Source of the DNA: JABWBR01 sp036741235
GTDB lineage: Bacteria > Bacteroidota > Bacteroidia > Chitinophagales > Saprospiraceae
Assembly (NCBI GenBank): GCA_036741235.1
Contig: DAINSQ010000124.1
Coordinates: forward strand, 1 to 13,882
DNA length: 13,882 nt
Direction of reading: 5' to 3'
The position numbers and the translations under genes are program-made. The notes beneath the pieces were generated by a model. That model was given only the letters and a program-made list of their open reading frames with translations. It ran no database searches and was not told the origin of the DNA. Position 1 is the first letter of the stretch. Each line of letters begins with the position of its first letter. Positions 1-6,679 of this stretch are shown here, in pieces.

Positions 1-10
1 CGGCGATCCA

Positions 11-48
11 CCCCCGCGAGCGGGGGATAGGAGGCGCCCGTTGGGCGC
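11..48. repeat. Two adjacent GC-rich hairpins
   Basis: Positions 11-26 form a perfect stem (CCCCCG against CGGGGG, loop CGAG). Positions 34-48 form a second one (GCGCCC against GGGCGC, loop GTT). Neither is followed by a T-run on the plus strand, so they are not classic intrinsic terminators in that direction. They lie downstream of the minus-strand barrel gene and could affect its transcript end. The stretch from 1 to 123 has no supported gene; it is open in two plus frames, but with low-complexity translations. Confidence 0.5.
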
Positions 49-83
49 ATACGGTGGTTTTTGCTATCGTGACGCTGTACATT

Positions 84-107
84 TCTCACCCTCTCACCCT
101 CTCACCC
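84..107. repeat. Three tandem copies of octamer TCTCACCC
   Basis: Three perfect head-to-tail copies of TCTCACCC occupy 84-91, 92-99 and 100-107, followed by a partial unit. They begin 16 bases past the stop codon of the minus-strand barrel gene. The unit length and the position just after a stop codon resemble the other short-repeat elements in this window, although the unit sequence differs. Confidence 0.8.
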
Positions 108-123
108 TCGCCAAGTCGCCCCC

Positions 124-1170
124 TTACTTCCTGGGCTGCAAGAAATACTGGAAACCCACCTGAAAATCGACAAAGCGGCTATTAAAGCGGTCTTCGTCTT
201 CGAGTCTGAAGCTGGAAAAATAGAAAAGTCCCTCCAAGGCAATATTGGGGCGCAAAAACCAGGCCAGGCCGGCGCCGGCTTTGAAGTTGATATTCACAAA
301 ATTGGGGTCTTCGCGATCGTCGGCAAATTGGAAGCGGATGCCGCCGCCGACTTCCGCCACCGGCATCAATCTTGGATTATCGCCCCTGAAATAGTAGCGG
401 GCGAAAGGTTCTAACTCTAATATCCGGTTGCCTTGGGCCCGGGCGAAAGTCAAGGCGCCGCCCAGGGCAAAGTTGTTGGCAAGAAAATACGCTGCGCTGG
501 GGCGTATGGAGGCGTACAAGTCGTCGGTAACGCCGATATTGACGATGCCGCCGTCGCCACTCAGTCCGATTTGCCAGGCGCCTTTGTCGAGGAAAGGCAT
601 GTTTTGGGCTTTGTCTTCTTCGCTGCGGCGGCTGAAATAGGTTTGGATGCTCAGTCCGTACAACACGTCATGCTGGGGGCGCCCCTCGCCGAAGTTGCCG
701 AAGTAACCCAGCGTACCTTGCAGGGAGAGGTCGGGAGTGATAAAATAAGCGGCGCCGCCGGCCAGGTTGGCCGAATAAGCGGTGGCGTCCTGTGTTATAT
801 TATTGAAACGGAAATCGGCCCGCGTCCAGCCGGCGCCGGATTGCAGGAAAGGCCGCCATTGCCGCTCCGTTGTGCCGAAGTAATAACGGGCAAAAGGGCG
901 CAGGGATATATACGTATTGTAGCTACCGACAAAGCTTTGGCTGTAATAGCTGAATACGTCAATTCCCGCCAGCCAGTGGTCGCTGATGAAATAACCGACA
1001 TTTGCCGCAGGCGACAAAAAGAAGTTTTGATCCTCAGCTTTCAGGTTGTGGCTCAGTTGCGCATTGCCGCCGATGAGCCAGGCGCCGCGGCCGGGACTTT
1101 TTTGCGAAAAAGCGTAAATAGACAGGGTCAGAAATGCACTGATCAGTGCAAAATCGCGAAAAGTTTTCAT
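124..1170 (-). CDS. Exported outer-membrane beta-barrel protein with two tandem barrel modules
   Basis: This is probably a 348-residue outer-membrane protein. Residues 1-23 form a signal peptide (basic start, hydrophobic core, likely cleavage near AFSQ). The rest alternates aromatic and polar residues, as in transmembrane beta strands. It is internally duplicated: residues about 29-180 and 197-345 both start with GAW plus a glycine-rich strand, and both carry PFARYYF (92-98 and 255-261) followed by a strand rich in G. Each unit is about the size of a small eight-stranded OmpA/OmpW-type barrel; a single larger barrel is also possible. The ATG at 1170 is chosen because it gives a normal signal peptide; an in-frame TTG lies two codons upstream. 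The gene starts 22 bases after the queE stop, so it is likely last in a three-gene operon. The substrate or role is unknown. Confidence 0.8.
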   Translation of the reverse strand: MKTFRDFALISAFLTLSIYAFSQKSPGRGAWLIGGNAQLSHNLKAEDQNFFLSPAANVGYFISDHWLAGIDVFSYYSQSFVGSYNTYISLRPFARYYFGTTERQWRPFLQSGAGWTRADFRFNNITQDATAYSANLAGGAAYFITPDLSLQGTLGYFGNFGEGRPQHDVLYGLSIQTYFSRRSEEDKAQNMPFLDKGAWQIGLSGDGGIVNIGVTDDLYASIRPSAAYFLANNFALGGALTFARAQGNRILELEPFARYYFRGDNPRLMPVAEVGGGIRFQFADDREDPNFVNINFKAGAGLAWFLRPNIALEGLFYFSSFRLEDEDRFNSRFVDFQVGFQYFLQPRK

Positions 1171-1192
1171 GGTCAATGATTTTTAGCCTGAT

Positions 1193-1834
1193 TTATGGAA
1201 TATTCAACAATTTATGCGTCTGCAAGCTCAAGCGCCATTGTGGGTGATGGAGGCAATAATCGAGGGCGAGCTGGGTATTGATCTCGCGTAGCGGCCCGTC
1301 CATGGGCTGCAGAAAAAAGTGTTGAAAGTCGAGTTGGGTAAAAAGCTCCGGTTCGGCGCCGGGTTGGGGGTATACCAGTTTTAGTTCGTGGCCCGAAAGC
1401 TGTATGAGTTCCGTATTGGCTTTGGGGCTCATGCATATCCAGTCGATGCCGGCGGGTGCAGCGATGGTGCCGTTGGTTTCCACGGCCACTTCAAAGCCGG
1501 CCGTGTGGAAGGCTTCGACAAGGGGTTCATCAAGTTGGAGGAGGGGTTCGCCGCCGGTGCAAACCACGTAAGGGCGGCCGATGTTAAGTGCGGCGGGCCA
1601 TAGCGAAGCTACCTTGGCTGCCAGTTCGCCGGCGGTAGCGTAGCGCCCGCCGTTGAGGCCGTCCATGCCCCAGAAGTCGGTATCGCAAAACTGACAGATG
1701 GCCGTGCTGCGGTCTTCTTCCCTGCCGCTCCAGAGGTTGCAGCCCGTGAAGCGGCAAAAAACGGCGGGGCGCCCGGATTGAGCGCCCTCTCCTTGCAGGG
1801 TATAAAATATTTCTTTGACTTTGTAAGCGGACAT
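1193..1834 (-). CDS. queE: 7-carboxy-7-deazaguanine synthase, radical SAM (QueE)
   Basis: QueE converts 6-carboxy-5,6,7,8-tetrahydropterin to 7-carboxy-7-deazaguanine, the committed ring contraction on the way to preQ0 and queuosine in tRNA. The 213-residue protein begins with the family-typical segment containing LQGEG (13-17). It has the non-standard cluster loop CX14CX2C (C32, C47, C50) known in QueE, instead of the usual CX3CX2C. The radical SAM TGGEP motif is at 93-97, SPK is at 136-138, and the ending QTHKLLNIP is characteristic of QueE. The length is normal for the family. Its ATG lies four bases past the receptor stop, so translation is probably coupled to the gene before it. No queC, queD or queF is visible here, so the other pathway genes must lie elsewhere, or the product feeds another 7-deazaguanine use. 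Confidence 0.95.
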   Translation of the reverse strand: MSAYKVKEIFYTLQGEGAQSGRPAVFCRFTGCNLWSGREEDRSTAICQFCDTDFWGMDGLNGGRYATAGELAAKVASLWPAALNIGRPYVVCTGGEPLLQLDEPLVEAFHTAGFEVAVETNGTIAAPAGIDWICMSPKANTELIQLSGHELKLVYPQPGAEPELFTQLDFQHFFLQPMDGPLREINTQLALDYCLHHPQWRLSLQTHKLLNIP

Positions 1835-1838
1835 AAAG

Positions 1839-4244
1839 TTACCATTCTACCATCAGTCCGATACTGGGTATCACCGTACCCTGAGCGTCGTTAATGGTTT
1901 TTACGCGGTAGCGCTGCTGTTCGCGGGGCGCTTCCGGGTTTTCAATGATGGCGCCGCCGATGGGTTGGCCGTTTTCATCCAGGGGGCGATCCAGGATGAG
2001 TTGGTTGTTGCCCACGGCATTGCCGGTCAGGTTCTCTATATCCAAATACAAATTTAAGCTCCATTTGTTGAAATACCAGCGCTTGTCGACGCGCAGGTCG
2101 ATGGCGCTGAAGGCATCGTTGCGCTGAGTATTGAGCAGATTGAAGTTGCGAATGCCGCCGCCGTTGACGTCCCAGTTGAGTACCAGGCTGGAGGCGTCGC
2201 TGAAGGGCGTGGCCGGCAGCCCCGACTGGAAGCGCCAGTTGATACCCACTTCCCAGTCGCGTTTGAATTTTTTTCCAAAAACCAAATTGGCGATATGGCG
2301 GGCATCCCAGGAGGAGGGAATGAATTTTCCGTTTTTGTCTTCAAATTCGCTCCAGCCCAGGGTATATGAAAAAATACCGTAAAAGCCTTTGTAGAGGCGC
2401 TGCTGGAACAGGAATTCGAGTCCGTAGGTGCGGCCTTTCGAGCGGGGCACGGCCGGTTCGTTGCCCAATACCCCGAAGTCGGCGCCAAGGTTGGCCAGCG
2501 TCACGCTGTCGCGCAGCAGAAAGGGGTAGTTGTCGTACATTTTGTAGTAAGCTTCGATGGTAATACGCGAACTGCTGGCGGTATTGAATTCGAGGCCGCC
2601 AACCAGGTGCGTATTGCGGATAAAGCCGATGCCGTTGTCGCGGTTGATCAGCCGGTCGTCCTGGCGATAGCCGAGTACGGTAAAGGGCGGCAACTGGTGG
2701 TAGATGCCCGAGTTGAAGTTGATCGACAGGCGGTCGGTGATGGAATACGCCAATGAAAAACGCGGCGAGAGCTGAGTGAGCGGGTTGCTCATTTCTTCGG
2801 AATAATTGTTGGCGTCGGCGCGCAGTCCGGCAGATAATGACAGGCGCTCCTGGAAAAATTTGCGGCTCAGTTGTCCGAAGAAGAAATACTTGTGCATTTC
2901 GATTGCCGACTGGAAGTCGATAGTTTGGGGACCGGCGGAACTGAAAATGCGGTTGAAGGTGCGGTTGTTGTATTTTACAAATTCGTAGCCTACGCCGTAG
3001 TTGTATTTGTAATGACCTGCTTTGCCGGTATTTTCAATGCGCAGCTTGTTTTCGATTTCCTGCGAGCGGTAGCGCAGGAGGAGGTTGTCTTCGGTGCTGT
3101 CGTCGTTTTTGAAATACTTTTCGGCTTCGTTGTTGAGCATGCTGCGGCTGAGCACAAACGTAAAAAATCCCGACTGGCGGTAGCGCTTGTACACCAATCC
3201 GTTGGTGTAATTCCACTGGGGCGCAATGGGCAAGCGGTCGAGCAGAAATTGTTGCTCTTCGGTTTCGTTGGCGTCCAGGTTGAGCGCAAACTGGTCGATG
3301 GCGCCCAGTCCGATAAAGGTAATCTCATTGTGCTCGTCGATGCGGTGTTTGATTTTAGCCTGGAAGTCGTTGTAAGTAGGCAGGAAGGGCAATCCCAGCG
3401 TTTTAAACAAAAATTGCAGGTAAGAGCGCCTGGCCGAAAGCAGGTAAGTTGTTTTTTTGCCTACCGGGCCTTCCAGGGTGAGGCCGATATCCGTAGCGCC
3501 CACCATAAACGTACCGCCGAAGCGGTCGTTGCGGCCGTCGCGTTGTTTAAAGTTGAATACCGAACTGAGGGCATTGCCGCGACCTGCGGGGAAGGCGCTG
3601 CTGAAAAAATCGACTTCGCGGATGAAATTGACGTTGATCAGGCCCACGGGGCCGCCCGAAGAACCCTGCGTGGCAAAGTGATTGATGACGGGCACCTCCA
3701 CGTCGTCGAGGAAAAAGCGGTTTTCGTTGGGCGCCCCGCCGCGGATGATGAGGTCGTTGCGGAAGGAGGCGGACGTGGTCACGCCGGGCAGGGTCTGTAC
3801 CACCCTCGAAATATCGCGGTTGCCGCCGGGGTTGCGCTGTATCTCGGCTACGCCGATGGTGCGCAGCGACACGGGGCTTTCCTCCGTTTTGCGGAAAGGC
3901 GAGGCCTGCACCACGACTTCCTGAAGTTGCTCGGCGCTTTCCTCCAGCTCGAAGTCGACCACCGCCGGCTTATTGTTGGTGACCTGTACCTCGTATTCGG
4001 TGACGTCGTTGAAACCCAGGTAGCTGACTTTTACATCATACAAGCCTGGCTTTATTCCTGTAATTTCGTAGTTGCCCTGGTCGTCGGTGATGGCTCCGAA
4101 ATCAGTGCCGGCTACGATGACGTTGGCAAAACCAATGGGTTCATTGTTGATGCCGTTGGTGACGCGGCCTTTGACGATGCCGGTCTGGGCGGCAAGGGCT
4201 GTGGCGGCTATCAGTAATAAAGCTAGTAATCCGTATTTTTTCAT
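1839..4244 (-). CDS. TonB-dependent outer-membrane receptor with carboxypeptidase-regulatory-like N-terminal domain
   Basis: This is an 801-residue TonB-dependent transporter for energised uptake across the outer membrane. Residues 1-19 form a signal peptide. Residues about 22-102 form a CarboxypepD_reg-like beta-sandwich (GRVTNGINNEPIGFANV, then a GxYxITGIKPGLYDV pattern), common in Bacteroidota receptors. A TonB-box-like stretch EVVVQA is at 109-114. The plug domain spans about 120-235, with the conserved IIRGGAPNENRFFLDDVEVP region at 166-185. The remainder is a 22-stranded barrel rich in aromatic strands, ending in tryptophan as barrel proteins often do. No SusD-like partner is adjacent, so this is not a glycan-utilisation SusCD pair; the ligand cannot be told from sequence. 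It is first in a likely operon with queE and the barrel gene. Confidence 0.93.
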   Translation of the reverse strand: MKKYGLLALLLIAATALAAQTGIVKGRVTNGINNEPIGFANVIVAGTDFGAITDDQGNYEITGIKPGLYDVKVSYLGFNDVTEYEVQVTNNKPAVVDFELEESAEQLQEVVVQASPFRKTEESPVSLRTIGVAEIQRNPGGNRDISRVVQTLPGVTTSASFRNDLIIRGGAPNENRFFLDDVEVPVINHFATQGSSGGPVGLINVNFIREVDFFSSAFPAGRGNALSSVFNFKQRDGRNDRFGGTFMVGATDIGLTLEGPVGKKTTYLLSARRSYLQFLFKTLGLPFLPTYNDFQAKIKHRIDEHNEITFIGLGAIDQFALNLDANETEEQQFLLDRLPIAPQWNYTNGLVYKRYRQSGFFTFVLSRSMLNNEAEKYFKNDDSTEDNLLLRYRSQEIENKLRIENTGKAGHYKYNYGVGYEFVKYNNRTFNRIFSSAGPQTIDFQSAIEMHKYFFFGQLSRKFFQERLSLSAGLRADANNYSEEMSNPLTQLSPRFSLAYSITDRLSINFNSGIYHQLPPFTVLGYRQDDRLINRDNGIGFIRNTHLVGGLEFNTASSSRITIEAYYKMYDNYPFLLRDSVTLANLGADFGVLGNEPAVPRSKGRTYGLEFLFQQRLYKGFYGIFSYTLGWSEFEDKNGKFIPSSWDARHIANLVFGKKFKRDWEVGINWRFQSGLPATPFSDASSLVLNWDVNGGGIRNFNLLNTQRNDAFSAIDLRVDKRWYFNKWSLNLYLDIENLTGNAVGNNQLILDRPLDENGQPIGGAIIENPEAPREQQRYRVKTINDAQGTVIPSIGLMVEW

Positions 4245-4328
4245 GTCTTGTTGATTAACCAGGGATAAACACTTGAAGGGGTGTTTTGATTAGTAATTCA
4301 ATTATTTTTTGTAAATTGACCGGTATTG

Positions 4329-4568
4329 ATGAATATAATCTATATCGTGAAAAAGATAACATTATCAATTCCTGAAGATTTGCTGAGGCGCAGCCAGGAT
4401 TATGCCGATCAATCTGGCGTCGATCTTAATGATTTGATTGTTAATTTATTAAAGAAAGCCGTAGATGCGCCGGATATTGATCCGATCCAGCGATTTCTTT
4501 CAAATACAAAGGAAATAAATATTCAGACGAAGGGGGTTAAATTTATTCGGGACGAACTATATCAATGA
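4329..4568 (+). CDS. Small VapB-like / ribbon-helix-helix-type antitoxin
   Basis: This encodes 79 residues from the ATG at 4329. A GTG at 4347 would give the family-typical start KKITLSIPEDLL, and an upstream TTG at 4326 is less likely. The N-terminal beta strand plus two helices (KKITLSIPEDLLRRSQDYAD, then DLNDLIVNLLKKAV) fit a ribbon-helix-helix DNA-binding fold as in VapB-type antitoxins. The C-terminal ending GVKFIRDELYQ resembles the toxin-binding tails (about KFxREELY) of antitoxins paired with PIN-domain toxins. Its TGA overlaps an ATG as ATGA, the arrangement usual for antitoxin-toxin pairs, but the reading frame that follows closes after 20 codons. The family call rests on motif resemblance only. 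It is transcribed divergently from the receptor operon. Confidence 0.7.
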   Translation: MNIIYIVKKITLSIPEDLLRRSQDYADQSGVDLNDLIVNLLKKAVDAPDIDPIQRFLSNTKEINIQTKGVKFIRDELYQ

Positions 4569-4627
4569 GCAGGCTATTTGGAATCGACTGCATTAATTCT
4601 ATTGTGATCCCCATTACAAACAGTTAA
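4565..4627 (+). pseudogene. Possible remnant of a PIN-type toxin gene (20 codons)
   Basis: An ATG overlaps the antitoxin stop codon by four bases (ATGA) and opens a frame reading MSRLFGIDCINSIVIPITNS before a TAA. Position and overlap are those expected of a toxin partner. The first residues, a short hydrophobic strand then an Asp and an Asn, loosely resemble the start of a PIN domain (usually xIxLDTNxxI), but the spacing is off by one residue. No continuation is seen in the other two plus frames up to the next gene. It could equally be a chance frame. Confidence 0.25.
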
Positions 4628-4640
4628 GCTACTCAAATTC

Positions 4641-4648
4641 TAATTTTG
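4641..4648 (+). promoter_or_regulatory. Candidate Bacteroidota -7 box (TAATTTTG) for the TlpA-like gene
   Basis: The octamer matches TAnnTTTG exactly and ends 31 bases before the ATG at 4680. No matching TTTG is seen 19-21 bases further upstream, so the -33 element is missing or weak. The surrounding 14 bases AAATTCTAATTTTG are repeated exactly in the promoter region of the GNAT gene, on the other strand. Confidence 0.4.
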
Positions 4649-4679
4649 CTCCAATTAAACCGAATAGCCATTTCCGCTT

Positions 4680-5861
4680 ATGTCATTCCAGAAAATTATT
4701 CTGATCCTGCTCGTTTTTTCCGCCACCCAGGGCTGTAGCTCGTCACAACCCGGTTTGTCGGGCACGATAACCTTACACCCCGACTGGAAGCCGGTGCTAT
4801 ACCTGGTTCAACCCCGCAGCTTTGCGGAGCTCAATGCCAACTACGCCGGCATAGTCGTTGATTCTGCCGTGGCAGATGAAAAGGGCGGTTTTTCTTTTAA
4901 AAATATTCCAAAAATCGAGCAGCCGGCATTGTATCTTGTTGAAATTCAACGCAAAGGCACGCGTTTTGCCAATAAATTGGAAGACGGAGATATCTCAACG
5001 GCCAATTATATGCCGATTGTGGTTGAACCCGGCTCACAGGTGGAGCTGGCGGCGCCGTCCGACCGCCTGCAAGCCGGTTTTTCAATAAAAAAACCATCCC
5101 CCGACAATCAGGCGCTGTTAAAGCTGCGCGATATCAGGCAGGCCGCTTTCGCCAAATGGCAGGCAGCAGTCGCCGCTATTCCCGACGATGAACACGCGCT
5201 GTTGGAACAGGAAAAGGCCCTTTTCGAATTCCAGCAGTCGCTGATGGCTTTTGCCGATACTACGCAGTCGACCTGGGCTGCGCTGGCCGCCATACGCTGG
5301 GTGAGCCCCCAAAACGACTACGAGCGTGTGCCCGAGTTCCTGCACCGCCAATGCGGGCGCTGGTCGGGCCGACAAGCGGAGCTGCCTTTTGTGCGGCAGT
5401 TGTGCGATCAGGCCGGCGCCGAAAAACTGCCCGTGCTGGTCGGCGACGCGATCCCCGATTTTCCTTTGCCTATGCAAGCCGGAGATACCGCTACCCTGAA
5501 AAGTTTGTTGGGCGAAAAATTGACGATACTCGACATCTGGGCTTCCTGGTGCGCCCCCTGCCGACGCGAAAACCGCGAGGTGCTTACGCCGCTGTGGAAT
5601 ACCTATCGCGATAATGGCCTTCAAATTATCGGCTATTCGATCGATAGCGGCGAGGGCGCCTGGAAAAACGCAATCGCCAAAGACGGCGCCGCGTGGCCCC
5701 AGTCTTCCCACCTCACCGGCGATGAAACGCCCCTGATGGATGCCTTGCGCATCCGCACGATTCCCGCCAATTTTATTATCGACGGCAATGGCAGGGTGGT
5801 AGCCAAAAACCTGCACGGCCAGGAGTTGCTGGATGTTGTGAAAAAGTATATGGGGGAGTAG
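4680..5861 (+). CDS. TlpA-like thioredoxin-fold lipoprotein with N-terminal extension
   Basis: This 393-residue envelope thiol-disulfide oxidoreductase belongs to the AhpC/TSA-TlpA-ResA group common in Bacteroidota. Residues 1-18 form a signal peptide and C19 is a plausible lipidation site, though TQGC is an imperfect lipobox. Residues about 26-125 are beta-rich and resemble the DUF4369-type domain often found in front of these thioredoxins. Residues about 140-245 are mainly helical. The thioredoxin-like domain spans about 253-393, with the redox motif WASWCAPC (C291, C294) and the cis-proline segment TIPANFIID (P362). Family members reduce disulfides in the periplasm, for example during cytochrome c maturation or in oxidative stress; the actual client is unknown. 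The ATG at 4680 follows a perfect -7-like box. It is transcribed alone; a heptamer inverted repeat lies just beyond the stop. Confidence 0.9.
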   Translation: MSFQKIILILLVFSATQGCSSSQPGLSGTITLHPDWKPVLYLVQPRSFAELNANYAGIVVDSAVADEKGGFSFKNIPKIEQPALYLVEIQRKGTRFANKLEDGDISTANYMPIVVEPGSQVELAAPSDRLQAGFSIKKPSPDNQALLKLRDIRQAAFAKWQAAVAAIPDDEHALLEQEKALFEFQQSLMAFADTTQSTWAALAAIRWVSPQNDYERVPEFLHRQCGRWSGRQAELPFVRQLCDQAGAEKLPVLVGDAIPDFPLPMQAGDTATLKSLLGEKLTILDIWASWCAPCRRENREVLTPLWNTYRDNGLQIIGYSIDSGEGAWKNAIAKDGAAWPQSSHLTGDETPLMDALRIRTIPANFIIDGNGRVVAKNLHGQELLDVVKKYMGE

Positions 5862-5888
5862 ATGCTGCGGGGCGCCATCGTTTAGTTG

Positions 5889-5950
5889 TTGTAGGTTCCA
5901 GGTTGTAAGTTGGTTGTATATATAAAACTACAACTTACAACCCACAACCT
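5889..5950. repeat. Imperfect inverted repeat built of TTGTARG heptamers
   Basis: The left arm (5893-5912) and right arm (5931-5950) are complementary at 17 of 20 positions around an 18-base AT-rich loop. Read in sevens, the left side runs TTGTAGG, TTCCAGG, TTGTAAG; the right side contains the complements CTTACAA and CCCACAA. The units are those of the elements at 9581-9705 and 13808-13882. It begins 28 bases past the stop of the TlpA-like gene, could fold in RNA, and might act as its transcript end, although no T-run follows. Confidence 0.8.
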
Positions 5951-6010
5951 CCCCCAACGGCAAATGTTACCAATCTCCGATATTTGCGTCACAACAAAAA
6001 ACAAACAACC

Positions 6011-6679
6011 ATGAAAAAGCTAATCTTTTGGAGTGTTGTCATGTGCTGGTCGACGGTATTATCAGCTCAAATTGATATAGACCCCACCACGGCCACCATG
6101 AGCCTGGGCGAGCAGCCGGCAATGACGGCAACGTTTGACAATGCAAAAGGCAAATTGGTAGAGGATACCTGGTCGGATTTTATCAAAGAATACTACAACG
6201 TCAAGTCGAAGTGGAATCGCAAAGCCGAAGAGTGGATGTCTGATGACGTGAGCATGCCCGCGTTGGGCACGGGCAAACCCGTTGATCTTTATGCGTCTTT
6301 CAAAGAAGGAAAAAGCAACGTGGAGTTTACCCTGTGGATCGACCTGGGCGGCGTTTTCATGAACAGGTCAGACCACCGCGAGGCCTATGATGAAGCCGAA
6401 AAGATCGTCAACCGCTTTGCTGTGGAAGTCGCCAAAGCTCAAACCCGCGAGATGCTAGCACAAGAGCAAAAGCAACTCGAAAAACTGGAAGGCGAACTCA
6501 AAAAGCTGGTAAGCGCCAACGAACGCTACCACAAAGAAATCGAAAAGGCCAAAGAAGCCATCAAAAAAGCGGAAGCGGATATCCAGCAAAACGAGAAAGA
6601 CCAGAAGACCGCCCAACAGAAAATCGAAGACCAGAAAAAGGCGGTTGATACCGTGCGCAAAAAACTCGACAGCTACTAA
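6011..6679 (+). CDS. Exported coiled-coil protein of unknown function
   Basis: I do not recognise the family. From the ATG at 6011 (preferred over a TTG at 5984 because it yields a clean signal peptide ending near LSAQ) the protein has 222 residues. Residues 1-20 are a secretion signal. About 21-130 form a compact mixed domain with aromatic strands (VEFTLWIDLGGVFM). About 135-222 are an almost continuous charged helix in heptad pattern, rich in K, E and Q (KQLEKLEGELKKLV, then KAKEAIKKAEADIQQ), which should form a coiled coil. A periplasmic or surface location is inferred. The leader is A-rich with no Shine-Dalgarno. Its TAA overlaps the TAG of the convergent GNAT gene. A weak -7-like box GATATTTG lies at 5979-5986. 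Confidence 0.8.
   Translation: MKKLIFWSVVMCWSTVLSAQIDIDPTTATMSLGEQPAMTATFDNAKGKLVEDTWSDFIKEYYNVKSKWNRKAEEWMSDDVSMPALGTGKPVDLYASFKEGKSNVEFTLWIDLGGVFMNRSDHREAYDEAEKIVNRFAVEVAKAQTREMLAQEQKQLEKLEGELKKLVSANERYHKEIEKAKEAIKKAEADIQQNEKDQKTAQQKIEDQKKAVDTVRKKLDSY

Noticed and set aside
11..48. Hairpins resembling a CRISPR repeat with palindromic core
   Set aside because: The unit is not repeated in the window, no spacer pattern or cas gene is visible, and two different hairpins sit side by side.
433..1179. A 248-codon plus-strand frame opposite the barrel gene
   Set aside because: Low-quality alanine/glycine/valine-rich translation, and it mirrors a well-supported minus-strand gene.
2871..4217. A 448-codon plus-strand frame opposite the TonB-dependent receptor
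   Set aside because: The translation has no recognisable domain, while the minus strand encodes a complete receptor with signal peptide, plug and barrel motifs. The long open frame is a by-product of the receptor's codon use.
1839..4244. Receptor as part of a SusCD glycan-utilisation locus
   Set aside because: No SusD-like lipoprotein or glycan-degrading enzyme is adjacent, and the neighbour is queE.
4267..4286. AAACAC/GTGTTT hairpin upstream of the receptor operon as a riboswitch or terminator
   Set aside because: The stem is only six base pairs, with no T-run and no recognisable aptamer; it does not support a preQ1 or other riboswitch call.
5118..5816. A 232-codon minus-strand frame inside the TlpA-like gene
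   Set aside because: It is the antisense shadow of a gene with clear WCAPC thioredoxin and lipoprotein features.
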